Assembly: GCA_964348695.1 (NCBI GenBank)
Contig: CAYGDI010000011.1
Location: 1-8,978, forward strand
Length of the DNA stretch: 8,978 nucleotides
Source of the DNA: JACPYF01 sp964348695
GTDB taxonomy: Bacteria; Patescibacteriota; Saccharimonadia; Saccharimonadales; Saccharimonadaceae
Direction of reading: 5' to 3'
Below are positions 1 through 3,848 of this stretch, in pieces (the first letter of the stretch is position 1; every line of letters begins with the position of its first letter). The position numbers and the translations under genes were made by a program. The notes beneath the pieces were generated by a model, which saw only the letters and a program-made list of their open reading frames with translations, had not been told where the DNA came from and did not search any database.

Positions 1-68
1 CCCCTCTTCTTTGCTCCCCCCCTGGGTCGTTCCGACTCTTTCGTTCCATCTACCACGAGCCGAGCGCC
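1..68. other. Left-edge non-coding stretch
   Basis: No gene is supported here. Read on the minus strand it lies just downstream of the stop of the 69-407 gene and ends in a purine-rich run (GGGGGGAGCAAAGAAG, then AGGGG) that could be the Shine-Dalgarno region of a further leftward gene outside the window. I see no hairpin with a T-tract, so leftward transcription probably continues past the edge. An AGCCGAG motif sits at 58-64. Confidence 0.4.
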
Positions 69-407
69 CTACGATAGCTCCGAGCTGGAGCCGGACGGAG
101 CGGAGACCGAGCCGGCCGAGCCAGAACGCTGTAGCTCTACGATAGTATCGAGCAAGCCATCTATCCTTTGTCGAAGGAAGGTGTTCTCGAAGCGCAGTGT
201 GCCTAGCTCATCCTCAGTCTTAGCCACGCTGTCGGCTAGCTTATCCTCATCGACCCACATCACGCCGGGTACGCCCATGCTTACGTCCATCGAGAAGTCG
301 AAGGCGAGCTTCCCATTGTAGTAGATGCTGACACCAGCGCGGACCGCAGAGCCGGGAGCAAAGCGGATGACTTCTTCCTTAAGCTGATCACTGTGTCGCC
401 AGTCCAT
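69..407 (-). CDS. Hypothetical protein with predicted coiled coil and Ser-rich tail
   Basis: A 112-residue protein that I do not recognise. The start is well supported: on the minus strand AAAAGGGGGG lies three bases before the ATG. Residues 1-50 are mixed alpha/beta in character. Residues about 52-93 (DEDKLADSVAKTEDELGTL and onward through RQRIDGLLDTIVELQ) show heptad-like leucine/isoleucine spacing and probably form a coiled coil for oligomerisation. The last 18 residues are Ser/Gly/Ala rich and probably disordered. There are no cysteines, signal peptide or membrane segment, so it is likely cytoplasmic. It is the last complete gene of the leftward cluster, downstream of the ribbon-helix-helix-like gene. 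Its function is unknown; a regulatory partner or structural adaptor would fit a small coiled-coil protein but nothing shows this. Confidence 0.7.
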   Translation of the reverse strand: MDWRHSDQLKEEVIRFAPGSAVRAGVSIYYNGKLAFDFSMDVSMGVPGVMWVDEDKLADSVAKTEDELGTLRFENTFLRQRIDGLLDTIVELQRSGSAGSVSAPSGSSSELS

Positions 408-517
408 AATCCCCCCTTTTATGCCTGATGCTTTACTTAATAGTACATATGCAAAGCATTTTCGTGCCTAGAAACGCCAAAACCCACCGTTAATGCTAAC
501 TTAGTCGCTCTTTTCCG
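408..517. other. AT-rich intergenic stretch with inverted repeat
   Basis: This 110-bp gap between two leftward genes is visibly more AT-rich than its surroundings. ATGCTTT at 428-434 and AAAGCAT at 453-459 form a perfect 7-bp inverted repeat around an 18-base AT-rich loop. On the minus strand TACTAT and TATTAA could serve as -10 elements, but I find no matching -35, so a promoter for the 69-407 gene is only a guess. Read on the + strand, the right arm is followed by TTTTC, so it could also act as a weak terminator against rightward read-through. A GTGCCTAG octamer lies at 464-471. Confidence 0.35.
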
Positions 518-724
518 CTAACTTGCTACACTCTGTGTCACAGTATCTTCGCTGTCCGACTCTAGCAAATCCGCTGAGATCGTCCTGGCCACCGCCAGCC
601 GGAGTTGGACGCGTATCCAAGCCGACAATGACTGACCGCTCAACCTCGCCACTGTCTCGAATGCTCGCAGCTCGGATGCCGTGACGCTGGTAATTGCTCG
701 CTTATCCTTCTCTTCTTTCACCAT
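518..724 (-). CDS. Ribbon-helix-helix-like DNA-binding protein
   Basis: A 68-residue protein within the size range of Arc/Mnt/CopG/ParD regulators. The layout matches that fold: a charged N-terminus, a short strand (RAITSVT, 9-15), helix A (ASELRAFETVARLSGQ, 16-31), then the turn and helix B (SLSAWIRVQLRLAVA, 32-46). The G-x-S-x-SAW-x-R turn is characteristic of ribbon-helix-helix and MobC-type proteins. The acidic, Ser/Thr-rich tail (50-68) is probably disordered. The minus-strand ATG follows GAGG by seven bases. Two tandem 25-bp repeats lie immediately upstream, as expected for an autorepressor. It probably binds DNA as a dimer and may control the leftward genes. The alternative is the antitoxin half of a toxin-antitoxin pair, but no recognisable toxin adjoins it. 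The fold call rests on pattern, not alignment. Confidence 0.6.
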   Translation of the reverse strand: MVKEEKDKRAITSVTASELRAFETVARLSGQSLSAWIRVQLRLAVARTISADLLESDSEDTVTQSVAS

Positions 725-950
725 TGAGACGCCTCACTGATTCACTATCTGATTCAGTGTACTGATTCACTATCTGATTCAGTGTACCACGGTTGTGCCT
801 AGCCATTCGTGAGCAGCGAAGCGGCGGACGGTTGCCGTTTTGGGGTGCTGCTGAGGTTGTTGGAGGTTGCGGTTTGTTCGGGGAAGTTGGGAGATTAGTG
901 CCTAGAGCAGTGTGGAGGACGGTAGAGCAGTAGAGAAGGGCGTATGACAT
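702..950 (-). CDS. Doubtful ORF, hydrophobic N-terminus then Pro-rich
   Basis: An 82-residue reading frame starting MSYALLYCSTVLHTAL, preceded on the minus strand by AGGGGG seven to eight bases before the ATG. After a hydrophobic stretch of about 16 residues it becomes Pro/Thr/Asn/Gln rich and then charged. The frame can be extended upstream to 1067, giving a longer apparent membrane helix, but that start has no Shine-Dalgarno. Against it being a gene: it would be translated straight through the 25-bp tandem repeats and overlap the next gene by 23 bases, and the Pro-rich part comes from an extreme C-over-G bias that can be explained without coding. If real, it would be a small membrane-anchored or secreted protein. 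Confidence 0.25.
   Translation of the reverse strand: MSYALLYCSTVLHTALGTNLPTSPNKPQPPTTSAAPQNGNRPPLRCSRMARHNRGTLNQIVNQYTESDSESVRRLNGERREG
736..785. repeat. Two perfect 25-bp tandem repeats, candidate operator
   Basis: Positions 736-760 and 761-785 are identical 25-mers. Each starts ACTGATTCAC and ends TGATTCAGTGT and is an imperfect palindrome. The near-palindrome TGATTCA occurs four times, at 738-744, 750-756, 763-769 and 775-781, so the sites are 12, 13 and 12 bp apart, roughly one helical turn. The array lies 11 bp upstream of the start codon of the ribbon-helix-helix-like gene and just upstream of its Shine-Dalgarno. Cooperative side-by-side binding of small dimers to such arrays is well known for this fold. 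An iteron-type origin is a less likely alternative because no initiator gene is nearby. Confidence 0.75.
756..789 (-). promoter_or_regulatory. Candidate leftward promoter (extended -10) over operator
   Basis: On the minus strand TGGTACACT (+ strand 781-789) resembles an extended -10 element, TGn followed by TACACT; a second TACACT occurs at + strand 756-761. No good -35 is seen at the usual spacing. If the outer element is used, transcription would start within the TGATTCA array, so a bound repressor would block initiation. Motif evidence only. Confidence 0.3.
841..950 (-). terminator. C-rich, G-poor transcript segment, candidate Rho-use site
   Basis: On the + strand I count 49 G against 11 C in these 110 bases (29 G and 4 C in 841-900 alone), so the leftward transcript is C-rich and G-poor with many YC dinucleotides (for example CTCCCAACTTCCCC). 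Such C-over-G bubbles are the known signature of Rho utilisation sites. It lies in the roughly 300-base gap between the membrane-protein gene and the ribbon-helix-helix gene, where transcription from the divergent junction could be stopped. The same composition underlies the doubtful ORF 702-950. Confidence 0.3.
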
Positions 951-1027
951 GAGAGCACCCCCTAAGCCGAGGATGAAGCCGGTGTGTTGGTCACCTAGCC
1001 GGGACCTGGAGCCGGAGGTTAGCCGAG

Positions 1028-1249
1028 CTAGAGGGGAGGGGGAGAGGAAGTGAGTTGGCCGGTGCATTCGTAGAGGTAGCGGCCGTCTGAGGTCATGCCT
1101 TTTAGGATGAGGGTGTCGCAGGTTACGGAGAGGGAGCCGGGCGGTTGGGGAGTTGGGAGTCGTGGAAGATTACCTGGCTTCAGCAACACGAGTAGTGCTA
1201 GAAGAACCAAGATCGCTGCCACCAGGACGTGAAGCGCGCCAGAAACCAT
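1028..1249 (-). CDS. Small single-pass membrane protein
   Basis: A 73-residue protein. The start is fixed by a minus-strand TTGGAGG with five bases between GGAGG and ATG; the open frame runs further upstream to 1339, but that extension has no Shine-Dalgarno and would cross into the rightward gene. Residues 5-24 (ALHVLVAAILVLLALLVLLK) form one strong transmembrane helix, followed by a Pro-rich linker (PRLPTPQPPGS) and a short domain with two cysteines (VTCDTLILK, LYECTG) that could form a disulphide if outside the cytoplasm. The short N-terminus and the lysine just after the helix leave topology uncertain. It is the first leftward gene from the divergent junction. Small phage membrane proteins are known in lysis, superinfection exclusion and envelope modification; nothing here chooses among them. 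Confidence 0.7.
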   Translation of the reverse strand: MVSGALHVLVAAILVLLALLVLLKPGNLPRLPTPQPPGSLSVTCDTLILKGMTSDGRYLYECTGQLTSSPPPL

Positions 1250-1341
1250 GTTAGCCTCCAAGCCGAGTTGTTGCCTCAAGTCTAAGCCGAGCCGGGGGTT
1301 ATGGCAAATTGGGGGTATGATTAAGACGGGAGGTATCAACT
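1250..1341. promoter_or_regulatory. Divergent intergenic region with paired AAGCCGAG
   Basis: This 92-bp stretch separates leftward and rightward genes and should hold both early promoters. AAGCCGAG occurs at 1260-1267 and 1284-1291, exactly 24 bp apart. TATGAT at 1316-1321 could be a rightward -10, but no convincing -35 lies 16-18 bp before it; on the minus strand no clear promoter is seen. Strong Shine-Dalgarno sites face outward (minus-strand GGAGG at 1255-1259, plus-strand GGGAGG at 1328-1333). The promoters may depend on an activator, since neither matches sigma70 well. Confidence 0.4.
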
Positions 1342-1674
1342 ATGCCAAACAGAGATGCTAGGAATGCGGTCTACTACGCCATAACTCACGGGAAGCTTGC
1401 GCCGCCTGAGGGCCAGCTTTGCTTCGATTGCCAGGAGCCAGCCGTTCAGTATGACCATTACCTTGGGTACGACAGGGCGCACTGGCTGGACGTACAGGCT
1501 GTTTGCCTTAGTTGCCATTGGAAGCGAACCTCACCGTACCAGCACTATTGCCAGCGATGTGAACGCTGGTGGAACGCCGACACCAAGAACCCACGGTGCT
1601 GTGGTAAGTGCAAGTCCCCGGGATGGAATAAGCCACGCAAGTGGGAAAACCGAGCCAGGCGCCGGAATTATTAG
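1342..1674 (+). CDS. HNH-like zinc protein with C-terminal zinc ribbon
   Basis: A 110-residue protein starting eight bases after GGGAGG. Residues 27-59 carry an HNH-type metal-binding core: C27-x2-C30, then Y37-D38-H39, then H47-W-L-D-V-Q-A-V-C55-x2-C58-H59. The pair C30/C27 with C55/C58 would hold the structural zinc; H39 aligns with the general-base His of HNH nucleases and H59 with the second metal ligand. The position usually occupied by Asn appears to be D50, in an LDV-x2-xC-x2-CH arrangement that I recall from a widespread class of small phage proteins, so cleavage activity is uncertain. A second ribbon follows: C70-x2-C73 and C87-x2-C90. The C-terminus is very basic (RKWENRARRRNY), consistent with nucleic-acid binding. 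It is the first gene of the rightward unit, so probably expressed early. Confidence 0.7.
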   Translation: MPNRDARNAVYYAITHGKLAPPEGQLCFDCQEPAVQYDHYLGYDRAHWLDVQAVCLSCHWKRTSPYQHYCQRCERWWNADTKNPRCCGKCKSPGWNKPRKWENRARRRNY

Positions 1675-1762
1675 CCGAAAGTACTTGTATATGATGATGA
1701 TGAGGATTAGTATGAGGATGCAGGCACAAGAGATGCCTAGCAAAGTTGGAGGACACGAAGTT
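1675..1762 (+). promoter_or_regulatory. Leader with GTTGGAGG Shine-Dalgarno, possible promoter
   Basis: An 88-bp gap before the 1763 gene. It contains an AT-rich patch with TATATG/TATGAT (1688-1695) resembling a -10, but upstream there is only the weak TTATTA. A run of ATGATGATGATGAGG follows. The Shine-Dalgarno GTTGGAGG at 1745-1752 is ten bases from the ATG, longer than usual. The same GTTGGAGG octamer precedes the genes at 2177 and 3049. Confidence 0.35.
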
Positions 1763-2086
1763 ATGGGAACTACAACAGCAATGGGATTAGGGACAAACAG
1801 AGTGCTGGACGCGATTGAGGCGATGCGCACCAGGCTCAACGCCTTGGACACTGAAACGCTTCGCAAGCTGGACGCAGTGAGCGCTATCACTGAAGAGGAG
1901 CACGCAGCCTACCAGGACTGGAAGAGCCTAGCACAGGCGAACGGCCATATCAATCACAATGAAGCGGAGACGGTTTACGCCTGCCTTGGTGGGACCTACA
2001 ACTGCACAGGTAACGGCGGGTGGGCACCGAGGGCCGGATTAGCTGAGCGGATGGTAGTTACGCAGCTCATGGCTGAGTTGAAGTAG
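1763..2086 (+). CDS. Hypothetical protein, helical N-terminal half
   Basis: A 107-residue protein of unknown function. The open frame extends upstream to 1397 over the preceding gene, but that part is an out-of-frame shadow; the GTTGGAGG leader at 1745-1752 supports the ATG at 1763, with an in-frame ATG at 1781 as the alternative. Residues about 12-72 look largely helical (VLDAIEAMRTRLNALDTE, then ITEEEHAAYQDWKSLAQANG). A Gly/Asn-rich turn region, YACLGGTYNCTGNGGWAPR, carries two cysteines six residues apart, too few for a full zinc site, and a final helix follows. There is no membrane segment. Codon use resembles its neighbours. It lies between the HNH-like gene and a zinc-ribbon gene in the rightward unit. 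Confidence 0.65.
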   Translation: MGTTTAMGLGTNRVLDAIEAMRTRLNALDTETLRKLDAVSAITEEEHAAYQDWKSLAQANGHINHNEAETVYACLGGTYNCTGNGGWAPRAGLAERMVVTQLMAELK

Positions 2087-2091
2087 TAACC

Positions 2092-2150
2092 GCTAACCAT
2101 CGCAGCAAGGGCCGGAGCCGAGCGTTCTGGCCTTTGGTGGGCGGGTTAGC
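2092..2150 (+). other. Nested intergenic hairpin
   Basis: GCTAACC (2092-2098) pairs perfectly with GGTTAGC (2144-2150). Inside it AAGGGCC (2107-2113) pairs with GGCCTTT (2129-2135) with one G-U, leaving a 15-base loop. Together they give a two-tier RNA fold filling the gap between two genes, ending 11 bases before the GTTGGAGG Shine-Dalgarno. There is no T-tract directly after it, so it is not a typical terminator. An RNA processing or stability element, or a translational control structure, is possible. AGCCGAG at 2116-2122 lies in the inner loop. Confidence 0.4.
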
Positions 2151-2176
2151 CCAAAAATATAGTTGGAGGCACAGCA

Positions 2177-2551
2177 ATGGACATCACCATCAGGATCAAC
2201 ACGGACAATGCCAGCTTCGAGGACGCGCCGGCGCAAACGCTTCGGCAAACGCTTCGGCAAGCCGAGAATAACCTAGCCGAGTCGTGGGACGGAGAGGCGC
2301 ACAGCATCCCTATCACCGACGTGAACGGCAACACCGTGGGCACTGCCGAGATCACGGCACTAGAGACCGTCAAGGAGCTGCCGGAGCCAAGCCGGAGTGA
2401 CGAGACCGTCGACCTGGTAGCATCGGGCTACGAGTGGGAGTGTCCTACCTGCCTAAGCGACAACACCGAGGATGAGGTAGCTGAGACCGTGACGTGCATC
2501 GAGTGCAACACTACCTTCGACGTAGGCGAGGCAAATCATGCAGTCGGCTAG
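2177..2551 (+). CDS. Hypothetical protein with C-terminal zinc ribbon
   Basis: A 124-residue protein starting seven bases after GTTGGAGG. Residues 1-12 (MDITIRINTDNA) look like a beta strand, followed by a helix containing the short repeat QTLRQTLRQ encoded by a 12-bp tandem repeat. The central region is acidic (TVKELPEPSRSDETVDL). Residues 87-115 form a zinc ribbon: W87-E-C89-P-T-C92, then C107-I-E-C110-N-T-T-F. Such ribbons bind nucleic acid or protein partners. The protein is strongly acidic overall, which argues for a protein-interaction role rather than DNA binding. Its end overlaps the next gene by 14 bases, implying translational coupling. I do not recognise a named family. Confidence 0.7.
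   Translation: MDITIRINTDNASFEDAPAQTLRQTLRQAENNLAESWDGEAHSIPITDVNGNTVGTAEITALETVKELPEPSRSDETVDLVASGYEWECPTCLSDNTEDEVAETVTCIECNTTFDVGEANHAVG
2233..2260 (+). repeat. In-frame 12-bp tandem repeat
   Basis: The unit GCAAACGCTTCG occurs at 2233-2244 and 2245-2256, followed by a partial GCAA. It encodes QTLRQTLRQ inside a predicted helix. Because the unit is a multiple of three, slippage would change the protein by four residues without a frameshift. Confidence 0.85.
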
Positions 2552-2723
2552 AGTTACTTGGCTCGTCCTAGCCGCCTTCTTGTTGCTTCTGGCGATGCAC
2601 ACCCACCTATCTTTGGGCGGTCAGAACAAGGCCGCTTACGTCGAGCTGGCAGGAGTCTATGCAGGAGTGAACCATTACGCCGACATTGGGTGGATGCCCT
2701 ACGTTGGGCAGGAAGGAAGGTAA
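2538..2723 (+). CDS. Small single-pass membrane protein with repeated tail
   Basis: A 61-residue protein. GAGG lies seven bases before the ATG, inside the end of the preceding gene. Residues 7-20 (TWLVLAAFLLLLAM) form a hydrophobic segment that may be a signal anchor or an uncleaved signal peptide, with R5 on the cytoplasmic side; the remaining 40 residues would be outside. The C-terminus GWMPYVGQEGR is almost identical to that of the otherwise unrelated 43-residue product of 3713-3844, and the DNA match runs through the stop codon. The last codons also supply the Shine-Dalgarno (AGGAAGG) of the next gene. No family is recognised. Confidence 0.6.
   Translation: MQSARVTWLVLAAFLLLLAMHTHLSLGGQNKAAYVELAGVYAGVNHYADIGWMPYVGQEGR
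2686..2723 (+). repeat. 38-bp repeat copy A (gene tail plus stop)
   Basis: Matches 3807-3844 at 35 of 38 positions, from TTGGGTGGATGCCCTACG through the TAA stop. Two of the three differences are silent; the third changes Glu to Val. The element encodes (G)WMPYVGQxGR and ends in a purine-rich run next to the start of the following gene, so it carries both a peptide tail and the ribosome-binding region of the next gene. Confidence 0.85.
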
Positions 2724-2726
2724 ATC

Positions 2727-2966
2727 ATGGATAAGGATATTCGCTTCGACCTGAGCAATGGCGACGGCTCCCGGCGCTACTACGTCACGGTTAAGGATGG
2801 AGGCCGCACAGGATGGCTCCTGGGGCCGTTTCTGACGCATGGCCGAGCATTGAGCCACGTTAGCCGAGCCAAGCGCCTAGCGAACGACGCCGACCCTCGC
2901 GCCGCCTTCTACGCCTTCGGGACCGCCAGTGCTCCCGCGGAGTACGCCATCAAAACAGTCTTCTAA
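2727..2966 (+). CDS. Conserved-looking small phage protein, unknown function
   Basis: A 79-residue protein starting six bases after AGGAAGG. N-terminal strands (IRFDLSNGDG, RYYVTVKDG) are followed by GWLLGPFLTHGRALSHVSRA and a helix with KRLANDADPRAAFYAFGTAS. The combination of 'GWLLGP', a helix, then 'DPRAxFYAFGTA' is one I have seen in uncharacterised phage proteins, but I cannot name the family. No cysteines or membrane segments, so it is probably a cytoplasmic alpha/beta domain. It follows directly on the small membrane-protein gene and is probably co-transcribed. Confidence 0.7.
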   Translation: MDKDIRFDLSNGDGSRRYYVTVKDGGRTGWLLGPFLTHGRALSHVSRAKRLANDADPRAAFYAFGTASAPAEYAIKTVF

Positions 2967-2972
2967 GTCGAA

Positions 2973-3009
2973 ACGCCGGGAGGCGTCGCAGGGGGTTGAT
3001 CTACCCTGC
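2973..3009 (+). other. Two adjacent intergenic hairpins
   Basis: ACGCC (2973-2977) and GGCGT (2982-2986) close a GGGA loop, a GNRA-type tetraloop. Directly after, GCAGGG (2988-2993) pairs with CCCTGC (3004-3009) over a ten-base loop. They fill the front of the 82-base gap before the 3049 gene, upstream of its GTTGGAGG. No T-tract follows, so they are unlikely to be a classical terminator; mRNA stability or processing is possible. Confidence 0.35.
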
Positions 3010-3048
3010 CTGATGAGACAGATCACGCACAAAGTTGGAGGTAGCACC

Positions 3049-3360
3049 ATGTTAGAGCCAGTACAAGCCGAGGTCGCAGCGCCGAAGTATACCTACGATG
3101 GGAAGCTGAAGGTTGAGAAGGCTATCGTATGGCGAGAGGCGTTAGAAGCGCCGCACCGCCTCAACAAAGATAGCTTCGGGTTCAAGTGCCGGGTCACGTT
3201 CGACGATGGCACCACGGACGACGCCAGCACCCATAGCCGCCGTAAGTTGCGGGATGCCAAGGCCGACTACGACAGGATGCCGGAGAAGGTCACAAACGAG
3301 ACCGCCGAGTTCCATAACGGTGTTTGGGTAATGACTCGCACCGTGTTCAGGATCGGCTAA
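3049..3360 (+). CDS. Hypothetical protein, beta-rich
   Basis: A 103-residue protein. The open frame reaches back to 2929, but the GTTGGAGG at 3034-3041, seven bases before this ATG, decides the start. The sequence alternates strands and charged turns: KYTYDGKLKVEKAIVWR, FGFKCRVTFDDGTTDDAS, then a basic helix HSRRKLRDAKADYDRMPEKV, then strands TAEFHNGVWVMTRTVFRIG. It ends in TAATG, where the stop shares its last base with the start of the next gene. Only one cysteine, no membrane segment. No family recognised; a small nucleic-acid or protein-binding domain would fit but is unproven. Confidence 0.7.
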   Translation: MLEPVQAEVAAPKYTYDGKLKVEKAIVWREALEAPHRLNKDSFGFKCRVTFDDGTTDDASTHSRRKLRDAKADYDRMPEKVTNETAEFHNGVWVMTRTVFRIG

Positions 3361-3716
3361 TGCCGACTAACTGGACGATCCAGCGAGATGCACCGCGCCG
3401 AGCATGGGTAACGTTGGCCGATGGTCACTACTCTGGCCAGCAGCCGACGCGAGCCAAGGCTGAGGCTTACGTAGTCGAGGCACAACGCCATGAAGCCGAG
3501 CAACTGGCTTGGCGTATCGCACATGGCCGGGAGCCGGGCGCTATCGGCTTCGATTATCTGAACCAAGCATGGATGCAGGTCGACGCCACGCGGACCGCCC
3601 GTTACCTGTCCTGCGCCCACGAGGACGCCAAGCAATGCCAGTGCTTCGGTAAGCTGCACGAGGGCGAGGAGCCGGACGCCGAGATAGTTCGAGACACAGA
3701 ATGGAGTTTGGAATGA
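3360..3716 (+). CDS. Hypothetical protein with duplicated PGAIGFDYLNQAWMQ segment
   Basis: A 118-residue protein starting MPTNWTIQRD, with its ATG overlapping the previous stop by one base and AGGA seven bases upstream. The N-terminal 30 residues look beta-stranded (TIQRDAPRRAWVTLADGHYSG), followed by a long helix (TRAKAEAYVVEAQRHEAEQL). Residues about 58-73 contain PGAIGFDYLNQAWMQ, identical to a segment in the 3849 protein and encoded by 48 bp that match at 47 positions. The tail has a Cys cluster, LSCAHEDAKQCQCFGKLHEG, which might bind metal. It ends in ATGA, overlapping the next start. The overall design, an MPxNW start, about 50 residues and then the shared segment, resembles the 3849 product, so they may be distant paralogues. 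Confidence 0.7.
   Translation: MPTNWTIQRDAPRRAWVTLADGHYSGQQPTRAKAEAYVVEAQRHEAEQLAWRIAHGREPGAIGFDYLNQAWMQVDATRTARYLSCAHEDAKQCQCFGKLHEGEEPDAEIVRDTEWSLE
3532..3579 (+). repeat. 48-bp repeat copy A (PGAIGFDYLNQAWMQ)
   Basis: Identical to 4012-4059 except for one silent T/C at 3557 versus 4037, and exactly 480 bp away. Sequence on both sides is unrelated at the DNA level. It is in the same reading frame in both genes and encodes the same 15-residue segment. Confidence 0.9.
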
Positions 3717-3844
3717 GACAGCACCAGCTAATCATCGAAATGAGCGCCAACGCCAAGCAGGAGATCATCAGTCGATTGCTCTATGCCTTGGAAGTGACCG
3801 AGGAGTTTGGGTGGATGCCCTACGTTGGTCAGGTAGGACGGTAA
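3713..3844 (+). CDS. 43-residue hypothetical protein with repeated tail
   Basis: A short gene with GGAG six bases before the ATG and an ATGA overlap with the preceding stop. The product starts MRQHQLIIEMSANAKQEI, appears to be one amphipathic helix through about residue 30, and ends EFGWMPYVGQVGR, the same tail as the membrane protein of 2538-2723. The strong coupling signals and the shared tail make it likely to be expressed. The last 38 bases, including the stop, are the second copy of the 38-bp repeat and also form the purine-rich leader of the next gene. Function unknown. Confidence 0.6.
   Translation: MRQHQLIIEMSANAKQEIISRLLYALEVTEEFGWMPYVGQVGR
3807..3844 (+). repeat. 38-bp repeat copy B (gene tail plus stop)
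   Basis: Second copy of the element at 2686-2723, with three substitutions. It ends a different gene in the same frame and again lies immediately before the start of the next gene (four bases before the ATG at 3849). Confidence 0.85.
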
Positions 3845-3848
3845 CACG

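Noticed and set aside
736..785. CRISPR array
   Set aside because: The two 25-bp units are directly adjacent with no spacer between them, and no cas genes are present.
518..950. Toxin-antitoxin pair with the ribbon-helix-helix protein as antitoxin
   Set aside because: Neither neighbour resembles a RelE/ParE, PIN or other known toxin, and the usual tight overlap between the two genes is absent. Kept only as an alternative.
1028..1060. G-quadruplex at the GGGGAGGGGGAGAGG run
   Set aside because: The G-runs are irregular and sit at the 3' end of a gene with a Pro-rich C-terminus (SSPPPL) on the other strand, which explains the bias.
1397..1762. Upstream extension of the 1763 gene to a 229-residue protein
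   Set aside because: The extension overlaps the well-supported HNH-like gene in another frame, has no Shine-Dalgarno and an unlikely composition (many Met repeats), while GTTGGAGG precedes the ATG at 1763.
2092..2150. tRNA gene
   Set aside because: The stem pattern gives two nested helices rather than a cloverleaf, with no T-loop consensus or anticodon arm.
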